Positions 1 to 9,188 of a stretch of 58,535 bases of DNA are shown here, in pieces. Positions within the stretch are counted from its first letter, which is position 1, and every line of letters starts with the position of its first letter. Made by a program: the position numbers and the translations under genes. The stretch is from Bacteroidia bacterium (GTDB lineage Bacteria; Bacteroidota; Bacteroidia; Cytophagales; Cyclobacteriaceae): positions 1-58,535 of the forward strand of contig JAUHYU010000017.1 of the NCBI GenBank assembly GCA_030426345.1, read 5' to 3'. The notes beneath the pieces were generated by a model, which was given only the letters and a program-made list of their open reading frames with translations, did not search any database and was not told the DNA's origin.

Positions 1-2614
1 GGTACCGGCCAAACGGAGTATAAGAAAAATTCAGTTGCCAGCAGTGAAGGTTGCGGGTGATATTGAAGTTGGTTTGGGTAAACTCCAGATTCTCAAAATC
101 AAAGCCTGAATTAAAGGACATATTCCACTTTTCTGTGAATGTAATACTACCACTGAATGTGAGCGCCTGAATGATATCTGCATCTTCAAATCCCTGCTTG
201 CGATAGCTTATATTATAATTGAATCTTAGATCCCAAGGGATGTTAAAATCCACGTACAATTCCGGATTGTTTTTGATGAATTGCAAAGCCATTTCTTCCT
301 CTGCTGACAAGGGCCCCAACTCCTCTTCTCGCTCATTGTTGCTCTCTCTGGCCTTAGGATTAAGGCTCATACCCAGGGCTAATGATGCCTGTGTTAACTG
401 GCCGAACCCTCTCCCTGCATCCCATGCATAGATGTCCCTTCTTTTTTGAGAAACCTGCCTGTCTCCGTTGCTGGTATAATAGGTGCTGTCTAGTTGATAA
501 ATGTAAGGGTCTAAAGTGGAACTAAAACTAATGTCTAATTTTTTGTTGAATATCCTAGTTCTAGCGGCGATTCTGATCGGTGCCAATTGAAAAGAATCTG
601 CAAGAAAATTATAACTTGAATTAAAAGAGAGATTGTCTAGCAAGACTACTTTTCTAGCTTTGTCCGTAGTGTCTTTTTTGGTTTTTACTTTCATTTCCAA
701 GTTGTTAGAAAGTGAAAAAGACGCTGTAGCGCTTGGCCCTGCGGAAGGTGTACCGTAAACAAATCCTTCATATTTGGAGAGCCGCCTTCTATTGCCCAAA
801 GTGTCAATCTGTACGTTCTGATAATAACCAAATTTTTCAGTTGAGAAATCCGGGCTAAAACCCATGGAAAATGAAGGAATCATTACATGGCGGATAGCCT
901 GTATTTTCTCTCCCTTAAAGTTTAAGGTGCCGTAAAGTCTAGTGTTGAAGGAGCCGGAAGCACTATATTGATTAGCACGAGAAAATTTGTTGATAGTATC
1001 TACCTTTACTGCAGCCTCTTCATCGATCCATTGATAGTTCAATTCTTTGAAATACCACAATTCTGAATAATTGAAGCTAGGGCTAAAGGTGATAAACTTG
1101 AATAAATTCATTGAGGTAGAGATCGGGATTTGATGTCTAATGCCATTTTGGGCTCGATCCCAAAGCCCTTTTATTCCCAAATCGCTTAGAGGTACAATGG
1201 TATCATTTTCTGCACTATATCCAACAACAGGAAAACTAGGGGTTCCAATTCTATTATTAGAAGCGCGGTTTGTACTGTTCATATTCCATGAAAAACTTAT
1301 CTTTTGAATCCAGTTTTTAGCAGAAGTGGCTCCAAATTTAAATGGATATAACCGACTCATATTCAGTGCGAGTTCTGGAAGTAATAAATTTACCAAGCCA
1401 GTATTGATGTTTTGCTGTAACCGGCTACTTGCGTTCATACTGAAAGGTGTTCCCTTGAAGGTGTTGGAAAATGAGACACTTGAATTGAAATCCTGATTCA
1501 AAGTGTTGGCGAGATCAGCCGTAGGATTATTTTGGTTGTAGGTAGAAGTACCCGCATTGACAGAGGCTGAAAATCTCGATGAGCCCTTCGATTGCGGGCT
1601 ATGACTCCAGTTGATCCAAAAGTCATTGATAACAGTGGAGTCCCCCTCAGTCAGGCCTTTTTGATTATTGTACTTAGCATTGAAGCGACCATTATACGCA
1701 TACCTTTTATTGTAACTGGTGGCGGCATTTAAGCCCCAGCTGCCCTTAGAATAAAGATCGCCGGTCAATGTTAAATCCAAATAGTCATTGATCGCAAAAT
1801 AGTATCCGCCATTTTTTAGGAAAAATCCGCGGCGTTTTTCCTCTCCGTATCCTGGTACGATTACACCAGATACTTTTTGCTTAGGTACAGGAAACATTCC
1901 AAATGCAAATCCTATAGGGGTAGGTATGCCATTAACATTGATGTGAAATGGCCCGGAGACTACTTTTTTGCCTGGTATAACCTTGAGTTTGGAAGCCTCG
2001 ATATCAAAATGTGGGTCGGCCAAATTACAAGTGGTATAGCGGGCATCGGCAATAAACAGTTCGTCAAATTGATTTTTATATACTTTTTTGCCTTGCATCA
2101 CAGCCTCTCCTTGCTGGGTAACAATACCATCAATTATTGCCTTTCGAGATTCAAAATTGTATTTCATATCATTGGTCTCAAAGGTTTGACTACCTTCTAC
2201 AAAAACAGGTTTTCCCACTTTATTGCCAAGTGAGTCTTCAATGCCATTGGCAGTAATGATGTGCGTGGTATAGTCGATTTTAATTTCTGCAGCACTAAGT
2301 TGGATTTCTCCATAAATAATTTGTGCATTTCCGAAGAGAAAGACCATTTGATTTTTTAAATCCATTTGAATGGAATCTGCGTCGTACTCAATGGTGGTTT
2401 CGATATCTCCAGTTTCTTTGCGCGTCAGGGAATCCACTGCAACAACAATGCTGTCAGGGTTTGTTTGATGAGATTTTATGGAATCTAGAGTGTTTTTTAC
2501 ACGAGAAGTATCGATTGGTATAGAGAGACTTTGCTCTATTTGACAGTGGCCTTCGCTCATTCCCAACACAAAAATTAAACCCATTAATAGAAGTAGGTTT
2601 TTTAATTTTAACAC
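1..2614 (-). CDS. lptD: LPS-assembly protein LptD, 3' end cut by window edge
   Basis: About 870 codons read without a stop from 2614 down to base 1; the C-terminus lies outside the window. LptD is the outer-membrane beta-barrel that places lipopolysaccharide in the outer leaflet. The N-terminal part reads as an OstA/LptA-like jellyroll domain (for example FGNAQIIYGEIQLSAAEIKI), followed by a long barrel domain rich in alternating aromatic strands. The last visible residues, NFSYTPFGRY, look like the final strands of the family. I prefer the GTG start at 2614, because it gives a full signal peptide (LKLKNLLLLMGLIFVLG); the ATG at 2584 would shorten it. A TAAATTTG box on the minus strand at 2644-2651 with TTG at 2668-2670 is a plausible promoter and fits the GTG start. 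It is divergent from the amidase gene. Confidence 0.9.
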   Translation of the reverse strand, partial: MLKLKNLLLLMGLIFVLGMSEGHCQIEQSLSIPIDTSRVKNTLDSIKSHQTNPDSIVVAVDSLTRKETGDIETTIEYDADSIQMDLKNQMVFLFGNAQIIYGEIQLSAAEIKIDYTTHIITANGIEDSLGNKVGKPVFVEGSQTFETNDMKYNFESRKAIIDGIVTQQGEAVMQGKKVYKNQFDELFIADARYTTCNLADPHFDIEASKLKVIPGKKVVSGPFHINVNGIPTPIGFAFGMFPVPKQKVSGVIVPGYGEEKRRGFFLKNGGYYFAINDYLDLTLTGDLYSKGSWGLNAATSYNKRYAYNGRFNAKYNNQKGLTEGDSTVINDFWINWSHSPQSKGSSRFSASVNAGTSTYNQNNPTADLANTLNQDFNSSVSFSNTFKGTPFSMNASSRLQQNINTGLVNLLLPELALNMSRLYPFKFGATSAKNWIQKISFSWNMNSTNRASNNRIGTPSFPVVGYSAENDTIVPLSDLGIKGLWDRAQNGIRHQIPISTSMNLFKFITFSPSFNYSELWYFKELNYQWIDEEAAVKVDTINKFSRANQYSASGSFNTRLYGTLNFKGEKIQAIRHVMIPSFSMGFSPDFSTEKFGYYQNVQIDTLGNRRRLSKYEGFVYGTPSAGPSATASFSLSNNLEMKVKTKKDTTDKARKVVLLDNLSFNSSYNFLADSFQLAPIRIAARTRIFNKKLDISFSSTLDPYIYQLDSTYYTSNGDRQVSQKRRDIYAWDAGRGFGQLTQASLALGMSLNPKARESNNEREEELGPLSAEEEMALQFIKNNPELYVDFNIPWDLRFNYNISYRKQGFEDADIIQALTFSGSITFTEKWNMSFNSGFDFENLEFTQTNFNITRNLHCWQLNFSYTPFGRY

Positions 2615-2643
2615 TCTGTTTTTCAGTTTTAAAGAAAAAGTAC

Positions 2644-2670
2644 CAAATTTACGCAATGATAAAGGTTCAA
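2644..2670 (-). promoter_or_regulatory. Candidate lptD promoter
   Basis: On the minus strand, TTG (2668-2670), a 16-bp spacer and TAAATTTG (2644-2651) match the Bacteroidota -33/-7 pattern, with a spacer one base below the usual 17-23. It lies about 30 bp upstream of the GTG start. Confidence 0.5.
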
Positions 2671-2690
2671 TTAGAAACAATCGCAAAATT

Positions 2691-3497
2691 GTGAAAAATA
2701 TTGTTTTTACCATCGGTTTGATCTTACTATTCATCCTGAGTTCATTCACAGTAGTGGATGAACGGGACCTCAGAGTAAACACTGTGGTGATTGATGCCGG
2801 GCATGGAGGGAAGGATTCCGGCACGTCAGGAGCTGTGTCAAAGGAAAAAAATATTGCACTCAACATTGCCTTGAAACTGGGTAAAACCATCGAGCAAAAT
2901 CTTAAAGATGTTAAAGTGATTTATACGCGGACTTCGGATAAATTTATCGAATTGGAAGAACGTGCTCAAATTGCAAACAAAAATGGAGCCGATCTTTTTA
3001 TTTCCATACATTGCAACAGCTTACCCAGGAGTACGCCGGAAGCAAAGAAGCAAGGTATCTATGGAACTGAAACTTATATTATGGGAATGCACACCTCGGA
3101 TGCTAATTTTGATGTGGCAAAAAGAGAGAATGCCGTAATTCTCATGGAGGATGGAATTAAGGAAACATATGAAGGATTTGACCCCAATTCCCCTGAATCA
3201 TATATTCTATTCTCCTTGTACCAAAGTGCCTATATGGAAAATAGCCTTCGATTGGCAGAAAAAATTGAGAAGCAGTTTAAAGAACGGGTACAACGGAAAA
3301 GCAGAGGTGTGAGGCAGGCAGGGTTTTGGGTTTTGTATCGTACTTCCATGCCTAGTGTTTTGGTAGAGACGGGCTACCTGAGCAACAAAAATGAAGAGAA
3401 ATACCTTAGTGACCCTTATGGACAAACCTTGATCGCTTCTGGACTTTTTAGGGCTTTCAGAGATTATAAGAACGAAATTGAATCAACAATTAACTAA
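2691..3497 (+). CDS. N-acetylmuramoyl-L-alanine amidase (Amidase_3)
   Basis: A 268-residue zinc amidase that cleaves the MurNAc-L-alanine bond of peptidoglycan, probably in the periplasm during cell separation. An N-terminal hydrophobic segment (about residues 4-21) acts as signal peptide or anchor. Zinc-binding residues of the Amidase_3 fold are visible: H38 in DAGHGGKDSG, E52 in SKEKNIAL and H107 in SIHCNS; the catalytic glutamate is E226 in VLVETGYLSN. The start is GTG. Eleven bases separate it from the MCE gene downstream, so the two are probably co-transcribed. The divergent neighbour is lptD, making this an envelope-biogenesis locus. There is no SPOR or AMIN domain. Confidence 0.93.
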   Translation: MKNIVFTIGLILLFILSSFTVVDERDLRVNTVVIDAGHGGKDSGTSGAVSKEKNIALNIALKLGKTIEQNLKDVKVIYTRTSDKFIELEERAQIANKNGADLFISIHCNSLPRSTPEAKKQGIYGTETYIMGMHTSDANFDVAKRENAVILMEDGIKETYEGFDPNSPESYILFSLYQSAYMENSLRLAEKIEKQFKERVQRKSRGVRQAGFWVLYRTSMPSVLVETGYLSNKNEEKYLSDPYGQTLIASGLFRAFRDYKNEIESTIN

Positions 3498-3508
3498 AGC
3501 AACTATAC

Positions 3509-4468
3509 GTGAAACTTTCTAAGGAATTTAAAGTAGGCTTACTCGCAATTGTTTCCATCACGATCCTTTATTTTGGGTTCAATTTTTTAAAAGGTATTGA
3601 CCTCTTCAAAAAGACTCAAAATTTCTATGCACTCTACGACAATATAGATGGACTTACAATGTCCAACCCGGTAATCATCAATGGGCTAAGTGTTGGAAGG
3701 GTGAGCAATATTCAAATTTTGCAGAAAAAGGACAATCTTATTTTGGTAGAAATGAGCATTGAAGGGAGTATCAAACTAGGAGGGGGTACTGTTGCAAGAC
3801 TGATCAATACCGACTTTCTGGGAAGTAAGGCAATAGAATTGATTATCAATGATCCAGGGCAAGGACAATATACTGATGGTGATACTTTAAAATCTGCAAT
3901 AGATGAGGGGATTTCCGAATTGCTTAAGCAAAATGCTGGTCCGGTTGCCGATAATATTGGCACGACAATTACTCGCATCAATGCGATTTTAGAAAATTTT
4001 CAAAGCAATAACGAAAAAATTAACAATACACTCACAAACATTGAAGTCATTACCTCGAGTATGAGCAATACCATGCCAAACATGGAACAAAAACTGTATG
4101 TTTTGATGGATAATTTAACAAAGACTTCGGTACAATTAAATACCACTTTGTTAGATTTAAAACCGACACTGAACAATGCGGCTCAATTGACAGATTCTTT
4201 GAAGAACCTAGAATTGTCAGCAACTCTCGAAAAGACCCAACTGATGCTTGATAATCTAAATGCCAACTTGGCGAGTCTAAAAGCAGGAGAAGGAACTATG
4301 GGGAAATTGATGCATGATGATTCACTTTACATCTATCTGAGCAATACGGCGAGGGATTTAGATCGATTGTTTGTTGACTTGCAGGCTAATCCTGGTAGAT
4401 ATGTACAGTTCTCAGTTTTTGGAAAAAAGGACAAAAGCGAGAAAAGGAAAAAGGATAAAAAGGAATAG
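3509..4468 (+). CDS. MCE/MlaD-family lipid-transport protein
   Basis: A 319-residue protein with one N-terminal membrane helix (about residues 9-27) followed by an MCE domain (about 38-115; motif NPVIINGLSVGRVSNI) and a long helical tail of coiled-coil character. MlaD-like proteins form the periplasmic hexamer of an ABC lipid shuttle between inner and outer membranes. The ATPase and permease partners (MlaF/MlaE type) are not in the window. The start is GTG. The C-terminus is very lysine-rich. It probably forms an operon with the amidase just upstream. Confidence 0.88.
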   Translation: MKLSKEFKVGLLAIVSITILYFGFNFLKGIDLFKKTQNFYALYDNIDGLTMSNPVIINGLSVGRVSNIQILQKKDNLILVEMSIEGSIKLGGGTVARLINTDFLGSKAIELIINDPGQGQYTDGDTLKSAIDEGISELLKQNAGPVADNIGTTITRINAILENFQSNNEKINNTLTNIEVITSSMSNTMPNMEQKLYVLMDNLTKTSVQLNTTLLDLKPTLNNAAQLTDSLKNLELSATLEKTQLMLDNLNANLASLKAGEGTMGKLMHDDSLYIYLSNTARDLDRLFVDLQANPGRYVQFSVFGKKDKSEKRKKDKKE

Positions 4469-4519
4469 TTCATTTATTTGCCGTTGGTTTAATCTTATAC
4501 AAATTTATTATTTGCTTTA

Positions 4520-5389
4520 ATGAAGAAGTTGAATGAGAAGGAGTTGAAAGCTTTGGTTTCTTTACTGGAGGATGAAGATACTGAAGTTGTTAAACATGTG
4601 GAAAGCAGGATAATTTCTATTGGCAGTGCGGTGGTTCCATTTTTGGAAAAGGAGTGGGAAAGCAGTTTTAATTCAACTGTTCAGCGAAAGATTGAGGAAC
4701 TGATTCATGTCTTGCAGTTCGATTATTTAAAAAGCAGATTGCAGGAATGGGTAAATAATGGTGCCAATGATTTGCTTGAGGGAGTATGGATTGTGGCAAC
4801 ATACCAATATCCAGATCTGGAATTGGATTTTTTAAAAAAGGAAATCGAGCAATTGTACTATAAAATTTGGACGGACTTTAAGGAAGACCTTCATCCCTTT
4901 GACCAAGTGAAATTGATCAATGGTGCGTTTTTTGACAAGTTAAAATTCAAGGCAAATACCAAGAATTTCCATTCACCGGGCAATTCTATGATCAATGTGG
5001 TGTTAGAAACAAAGAGAGGTAATCCGATTTCACTTTGTATTCTGTATTTGTTGGTATCACAAAGGCTAGAATTGCCAATCTACGGTGTCAATCTACCAAA
5101 TTTATTTATTTGTACTTATAAAACTGGCGAGCAACAGTTTTATATCAATGCTTTTAACAAAGGTCTGATCTTTTCCAAGTCAGATATAGAAAATTACGTA
5201 AAACAACTGCATCTCAACCCGGACGATATTTTTTTCGAACCTTGCAGCAATGAGGATATTGTAAAAAGGGTGTTGCGCAACCTGATCGTTTCCTTTGACA
5301 AAATGGGGGAGCATCAAAAATCTGACGAAGTAAAGGAATTGCTCAAATCTATCAATGGGGATGCCGCATTAAATGAAGATTCCAAATGA
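4520..5389 (+). CDS. SirB1-type transglutaminase-like protein
   Basis: A 289-residue protein with a helical N-terminus that resembles HEAT-like repeats (about 1-70) and a SirB1/transglutaminase-like domain whose hallmark is the stretch around MINVVLETKRGNPISLCILY (about 155-175), containing the cysteine expected at the nucleophile position. The family is widespread, but its reaction is not established. The gene lies 51 bases after the MCE gene on the same strand and ends head-on against the phosphopantetheinyl transferase gene. A dispersed CCATG repeat sits in the 54-bp gap between the two stops. Confidence 0.8.
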   Translation: MKKLNEKELKALVSLLEDEDTEVVKHVESRIISIGSAVVPFLEKEWESSFNSTVQRKIEELIHVLQFDYLKSRLQEWVNNGANDLLEGVWIVATYQYPDLELDFLKKEIEQLYYKIWTDFKEDLHPFDQVKLINGAFFDKLKFKANTKNFHSPGNSMINVVLETKRGNPISLCILYLLVSQRLELPIYGVNLPNLFICTYKTGEQQFYINAFNKGLIFSKSDIENYVKQLHLNPDDIFFEPCSNEDIVKRVLRNLIVSFDKMGEHQKSDEVKELLKSINGDAALNEDSK

Positions 5390-5402
5390 TGGAAATGGTG
5401 CC

Positions 5403-5427
5403 AAAAAGCATCAAAAATCCATGAATT
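5403..5427 (+). repeat. CCATG dispersed repeat, half-copy
   Basis: Half-site AAAAAGCATCAAAAATCCAT followed by GAATT, between two convergent genes. Its core matches the copy at 42725 nearly base for base. It may act in transcription termination. Confidence 0.7.
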
Positions 5428-5443
5428 CCGCTTTCGGGCTATT

Positions 5444-6079
5444 TTAAAAACAATAGCAGAATATATGAGAGTTGATCTCCTTGTAATTAAGTGCGATCCT
5501 TGCGGTTGCATTTCCGACCGAAAACTCTGACCTGATGACATCCTGTTTATGAAGCGTAAAGGGCGCGATTCGGATGTCTCGCTTGAAATTAAGTCCCATT
5601 TTTCCATTCAGTTTAAAGATCGCTTCCTTGCCCGACCAATAGATACATAGTTTTCTTAAATCGCCTTTGCAATCTGCAAACTCTTCTTCATTAAGGTAGC
5701 GATGAGCAATCTTGCCCAGCTTTTTAGTAGGTTTTTCCACATCAATACCAACCTTGAGCTTCTTGTGCAAAATGGCAACAGCATAAGGGAAACTATGTGA
5801 AATGGAAATATGATAGCTTGAGCCGATAAGATGTGGTTTGTCATGTTCGTCTTTTGTTATGCCTAAGTACGGCTTGCCCACGTGCTGCATTAGTTCTTGT
5901 AGGCAGCACCTCGCAGCCATCCGTTCTTTCTTCTTTAGGGGGTGGCTGATGCTTTCTAATTCCCGAACACCGTCTTCACTTAGTACCACTTTTTCCCGCA
6001 ATTGATCAAAAGATTCTGTTATATCCCAAAAGCACCAAAATGAATTGCTATTGATTTTCTCTATTTTTGTAACTGGCAT
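5444..6079 (-). CDS. 4'-phosphopantetheinyl transferase superfamily protein
   Basis: A 211-residue Sfp/AcpT-like enzyme that would transfer 4'-phosphopantetheine from CoA to a serine of an acyl or peptidyl carrier protein. Both family motifs are visible: GIDVEKPTKK (metal-binding D113, E115) and WSGKEAIFKLNGK (K151, E152, K156). ISISHSFPYAVA (about 91-102) is the third conserved patch. No carrier protein or synthase gene is adjacent, so its substrate is unknown. It is divergent from the WD40 gene, with 68 bp between. Confidence 0.88.
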   Translation of the reverse strand: MPVTKIEKINSNSFWCFWDITESFDQLREKVVLSEDGVRELESISHPLKKKERMAARCCLQELMQHVGKPYLGITKDEHDKPHLIGSSYHISISHSFPYAVAILHKKLKVGIDVEKPTKKLGKIAHRYLNEEEFADCKGDLRKLCIYWSGKEAIFKLNGKMGLNFKRDIRIAPFTLHKQDVIRSEFSVGNATARIALNYKEINSHIFCYCF

Positions 6080-6147
6080 GAATATTCGATAAAAAAAATT
6101 GAGCGATTCTATAAAAGTAAAATAAAGATGTTTTACACAAAAAAAAT

Positions 6148-7068
6148 ATGAAAATAAATGTTGAAAAGCTACACAGTCTTGACGGCCATCAGGATTGTGT
6201 TTATTCTCTAGAAGGTGGTAAAAACCCTAATATGTTTTTTTCCGCTGGTGGAGATGGTATGGTGGTATTATGGGATTTGCAAAATCCAGAGACCGGACAA
6301 CTGGTCGCCAAGATGAAAAACTCTGTTTATGCCATTCACTACCGCAAGGGCAAAAATATGTTGATCGCAGGACAAAATTATGAAGGAATCCACCTCATAA
6401 ATCCTGATGAAAAAAAGGAGATTTCATCATTGCAAATTTCCAAATCCCAGATATTTGATATAAAAAGTCATGAGGGCAAAATTTTTATTGCGTCGGGCGA
6501 TGGAACATTGTATATCGTAAACATGGATTCTTGGGCGATTGTAAAGAAGGTAAAGCTGTCGGACAAGAGTATCAGAGCCATTGTGGTCAATAGGCAATTA
6601 GGTGAAATGGCCATTGGCCTAAGTGATAACACTATTCGCATTCTTGATTTGGATGATTATCGCCAAAAATATTTGGTTCACGCACATAAGATTTCTGTTT
6701 TTGCTCTAGCGTATAATCCGATAAATAATCACCTGATCAGTGTGAGCAGGGATGCATATTTAAAAAGCTGGAATTCACTAGATCATTATAGTTTAGAGGA
6801 ATCTGTAGCGGCACACATGTACGCCATCAATTCCATCAGCATCAGTCCCAACAATGATTATTTTGCGACCGGAAGTATGGATAAATCCATAAAGGTATGG
6901 GATTTAGAGACATTTAAGCTTCTAAAAGTAATTGACAAGTCGAGGCATGCAGGCCATGCTACTTCTGTTAATAAAGTACTGTGGACGGAATATAAAAATC
7001 AGTTGTTATCATGTAGTGATGATAAAAAAATATCTATTTGGGATTTGGATATGGACATCAACCATTAA
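6148..7068 (+). CDS. WD40-repeat protein
   Basis: A 306-residue cytoplasmic beta-propeller of about seven WD40 blades. Typical blade ends are visible: VVLWDLQN (about 40), LKSWNSLD, IKVWDLET and ISIWDLDM at the C-terminus. There is no signal peptide or catalytic domain, so a scaffold role is likely; partners are unknown. It stands alone, with 114 bp to the next gene. Confidence 0.85.
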   Translation: MKINVEKLHSLDGHQDCVYSLEGGKNPNMFFSAGGDGMVVLWDLQNPETGQLVAKMKNSVYAIHYRKGKNMLIAGQNYEGIHLINPDEKKEISSLQISKSQIFDIKSHEGKIFIASGDGTLYIVNMDSWAIVKKVKLSDKSIRAIVVNRQLGEMAIGLSDNTIRILDLDDYRQKYLVHAHKISVFALAYNPINNHLISVSRDAYLKSWNSLDHYSLEESVAAHMYAINSISISPNNDYFATGSMDKSIKVWDLETFKLLKVIDKSRHAGHATSVNKVLWTEYKNQLLSCSDDKKISIWDLDMDINH

Positions 7069-7127
7069 TTATATTCCGAAATATTTGAGTTAAATACTAA
7101 TATTTATACAATTTTAGGGTCATTTTT

Positions 7128-7151
7128 GTATTCTATTAATTAATAGAATAC
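7128..7151. repeat. Perfect 24-bp palindrome upstream of the DivIVA-like gene
   Basis: GTATTCTATTAA is followed at once by its exact reverse complement. It lies in the only gap (7069-7182) between the WD40 and DivIVA-like genes, 31 bp before the start codon. It could be a dimeric-regulator operator or a weak stem-loop terminator; no T-tract follows. Confidence 0.6.
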
Positions 7152-7182
7152 ATTATTTGGAAATAAGAATAACAAGGCAGCA

Positions 7183-7896
7183 ATGAAGATTACGCCATTA
7201 GAAATAAGACAAAAGAAATTTGAGAAGGGATTCCGTGGCTACGACAAGGATGACGTTGATGCATTTTTGCAAATATTGAGTTCGGAGTGGGAGAAGTCGA
7301 TGGATGAGAAAAAGGAGTTGTCCATAAAGCTGGAATCTGCAGAAAATGAGATATCCAAGCTTAGGGAAGTGGAGAATTCTCTTTATAAAACACTGAAAAC
7401 AGCAGAAGATACCGGCGCGAATATGATTGAGCAAGCCAATCGGGCGGCTGAACTTCAGTTGAAAGAGACTCAAATGAAGTCGGAAAGCATCGTGCACGAG
7501 GCTAAATTAAAATCGAAGATGATCATTGAGAATACCGAAAAGCATGCACGAGAGATCATTGGAAATATGTTGGAGGAAATAAAATCTCTGGAGCAGAATT
7601 TCAAATCTGCACTCAATCTACAGGAGCATTTGATTGCGGATCTTACTAATCTTTCTACTGACGCTCTAGACAGGGTTCAGAAATTTAAGAAGCAAAAAGA
7701 CAACTTGGATATAGACGCACACGTCAAAGAAGCACGGGAATTTGCCGAAAATTACGATTTAAAAAATTTCAAGTTTAGTAGTGAAGAATTAGAGAAAACT
7801 ATTGAAATGGAGGAGTTGGCGGCAAAGACTTCATCAAAGGAAAAGACTACTGAAGCCGACAATTCGGAAGAATCATTTTTTGATCAATTGGACTGA
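7183..7896 (+). CDS. DivIVA-domain coiled-coil protein
   Basis: A 237-residue protein. The N-terminal 30 residues (MKITPLEIRQKKFEKGFRGY, then DKDDVDAFL) are the DivIVA/GpsB membrane-binding motif; most of the remainder is predicted coiled coil (about 30-190), with an acidic tail. In Gram-positives such proteins mark curved membrane at poles and septa. Bacteroidota carry shorter relatives of less certain role. It precedes folB by three bases and is probably co-transcribed with it. Confidence 0.85.
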   Translation: MKITPLEIRQKKFEKGFRGYDKDDVDAFLQILSSEWEKSMDEKKELSIKLESAENEISKLREVENSLYKTLKTAEDTGANMIEQANRAAELQLKETQMKSESIVHEAKLKSKMIIENTEKHAREIIGNMLEEIKSLEQNFKSALNLQEHLIADLTNLSTDALDRVQKFKKQKDNLDIDAHVKEAREFAENYDLKNFKFSSEELEKTIEMEELAAKTSSKEKTTEADNSEESFFDQLD

Positions 7897-7899
7897 TCC

Positions 7900-8262
7900 A
7901 TGGGTAAAATCACTCTAGATGGCATGGAATTTTTTGCCTTTCATGGCTATTACGATGAAGAGCAAAAGATAGGCAATAAATATGGTGTAGACATCACTGT
8001 GGAGACTTCTCTGGAAATTGCCGGCCTGGATGACAAGCTCTCAGAAACCATAAATTATGAAGAGTTGTATCACATTATTAGAGAAGAAATGGCCAAGCCG
8101 TCCAGATTGTTAGAAAATATTGGTGGGAGAATATTGCAAGCTGTTTTTACTAATTTCCCTTTGATAACCTTTATTGAAATTTCGATTTCCAAATTCAACC
8201 CACCGATTGGTGGAATTTGTAAAAGGGCTATGGTCACCATGACCAGCGCAAGACCCGATTAA
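7900..8262 (+). CDS. folB: Dihydroneopterin aldolase
   Basis: A 120-residue FolB that converts 7,8-dihydroneopterin to 6-hydroxymethyl-dihydropterin and glycolaldehyde in folate synthesis. Family features are visible: an N-terminal GMEFFAFHGYYDEEQKIGNK with the conserved active-site region, NYEELYHII in the middle and the lysine in SISKFNPPIGG near residue 100. The length is normal. It starts three bases after the DivIVA-like stop and overlaps the 3' end of the opposite HesB-like gene by four bases. Confidence 0.92.
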   Translation: MGKITLDGMEFFAFHGYYDEEQKIGNKYGVDITVETSLEIAGLDDKLSETINYEELYHIIREEMAKPSRLLENIGGRILQAVFTNFPLITFIEISISKFNPPIGGICKRAMVTMTSARPD

Positions 8263-8558
8263 TTGCTGTCACGGAAAATAAATCCCGTTTTTCCATCAGA
8301 TTCGCCATAATCTACCGCCTTTCCGGCAAGGTACATCAATTGCATTTTTTCAATCACGACAGTTAACCCATCCAACGCATACTGTTCATCTTTTTCATTT
8401 GCATGATCAAAACCGATCATAAAAGATGCCACGCCACATCCAGCAGATTTCACACCAAGTCTCAAATGGTATTCTTCAGCGATGCTTTTATGCTTTCGGA
8501 TAGATATAATTTCCTTTTTTGCTGCGTCTGTAATGGTGACAGGAAGTTCTTTTTTCAC
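8259..8558 (-). CDS. HesB/IscA-like protein lacking C-terminal cysteines
   Basis: A 99-residue A-type carrier-like protein. The first cysteine of the family is present (LGVKSAGCGVASF, C42), and the fold matches through YLAGKAVDYGESDGKTGFIF. The protein then ends in RDSN, without the CGCG motif that carries the other two ligands in IscA/ErpA. It may therefore bind a cluster differently or do something else. A promoter-like minus-strand box, TATTTTTG, is at 8600-8607, back to back with the promoter of the next gene. Confidence 0.8.
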   Translation of the reverse strand: MKKELPVTITDAAKKEIISIRKHKSIAEEYHLRLGVKSAGCGVASFMIGFDHANEKDEQYALDGLTVVIEKMQLMYLAGKAVDYGESDGKTGFIFRDSN

Positions 8559-8583
8559 GTTTGCTTTGCTATTCTTTTTCCCT

Positions 8584-8617
8584 TTGACAATTGATCTGAC
8601 AAAAATAATTAAATTTG
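8584..8617 (+). promoter_or_regulatory. Promoter for the 8653 gene
   Basis: TTG (8584-8586), a 23-bp spacer and TAAATTTG (8610-8617) match the Bacteroidota consensus. The minus-strand box CAAAAATA (8600-8607) overlaps it, giving a compact divergent promoter with the HesB-like gene. Confidence 0.6.
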
Positions 8618-8652
8618 AGCATAAACACTTTTTATTTCACGCCACGAAAACA

Positions 8653-9174
8653 ATGGATATTATATTAGAATTCGGGAAAATATTATTACCAGCAGGTCTG
8701 GTTCTTTATGCCATGTATCTCACAATGAAGTCAATTTTGGCCAAAGAAATTGTGAAAGCTAATATGGATTATAAAATCGAGGGGAGCAAGATTGCACTAC
8801 CTAACAAGTTGCAGGCTTTTGAGCGCATCTGCCTCTTCTTAGAGCGACTGTCTCCCGGTAATCTGGTGTTGCGACTTAATAGTACTAACATGACAGCAAA
8901 GGAATTGCAGCACTTGATGATTGCAGAGATTCGTGATGAATTCAATCATAATTTGTCACAGCAGATATACATGAGCGATAAATCTTGGAACCATATAAAA
9001 AATACTGTGGAAGACGTAATTGCGTTAATCAATACAAATGCTGAAAAATTAGATGGTGAAGCCCGAAGTGTTGAGTTGGCCAAATTGATTTTTCAGGAGA
9101 TAGAAAAAAGAGAGGTTGATCCCGTGGCCGTTACACTATCAGAGGTGAAAGCTGAAATCGGGGAAGTATTTTAA
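8653..9174 (+). CDS. Conserved Bacteroidota hypothetical membrane protein
   Basis: A 173-residue protein from the ATG at 8653. The reading frame is open further upstream, but that extension would run through the promoter, so I reject it. One N-terminal membrane helix (about 6-25, ILLPAGLVLYAMYLTM) is followed by a soluble helical domain with the motif KLQAFERICLFLERLSPGNL. I recall this as a Bacteroidota-restricted family without assigned function. It is probably co-transcribed with the YkvA-like gene 14 bases downstream. Confidence 0.75.
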   Translation: MDIILEFGKILLPAGLVLYAMYLTMKSILAKEIVKANMDYKIEGSKIALPNKLQAFERICLFLERLSPGNLVLRLNSTNMTAKELQHLMIAEIRDEFNHNLSQQIYMSDKSWNHIKNTVEDVIALINTNAEKLDGEARSVELAKLIFQEIEKREVDPVAVTLSEVKAEIGEVF

Positions 9175-9188
9175 AAATTGAATGAACT

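Noticed and set aside
8482-8652. N-terminal extension of the 8653 gene
   Set aside because: It would run through the promoter and the opposite HesB-like gene; the ATG at 8653 gives a normal membrane-anchor start.
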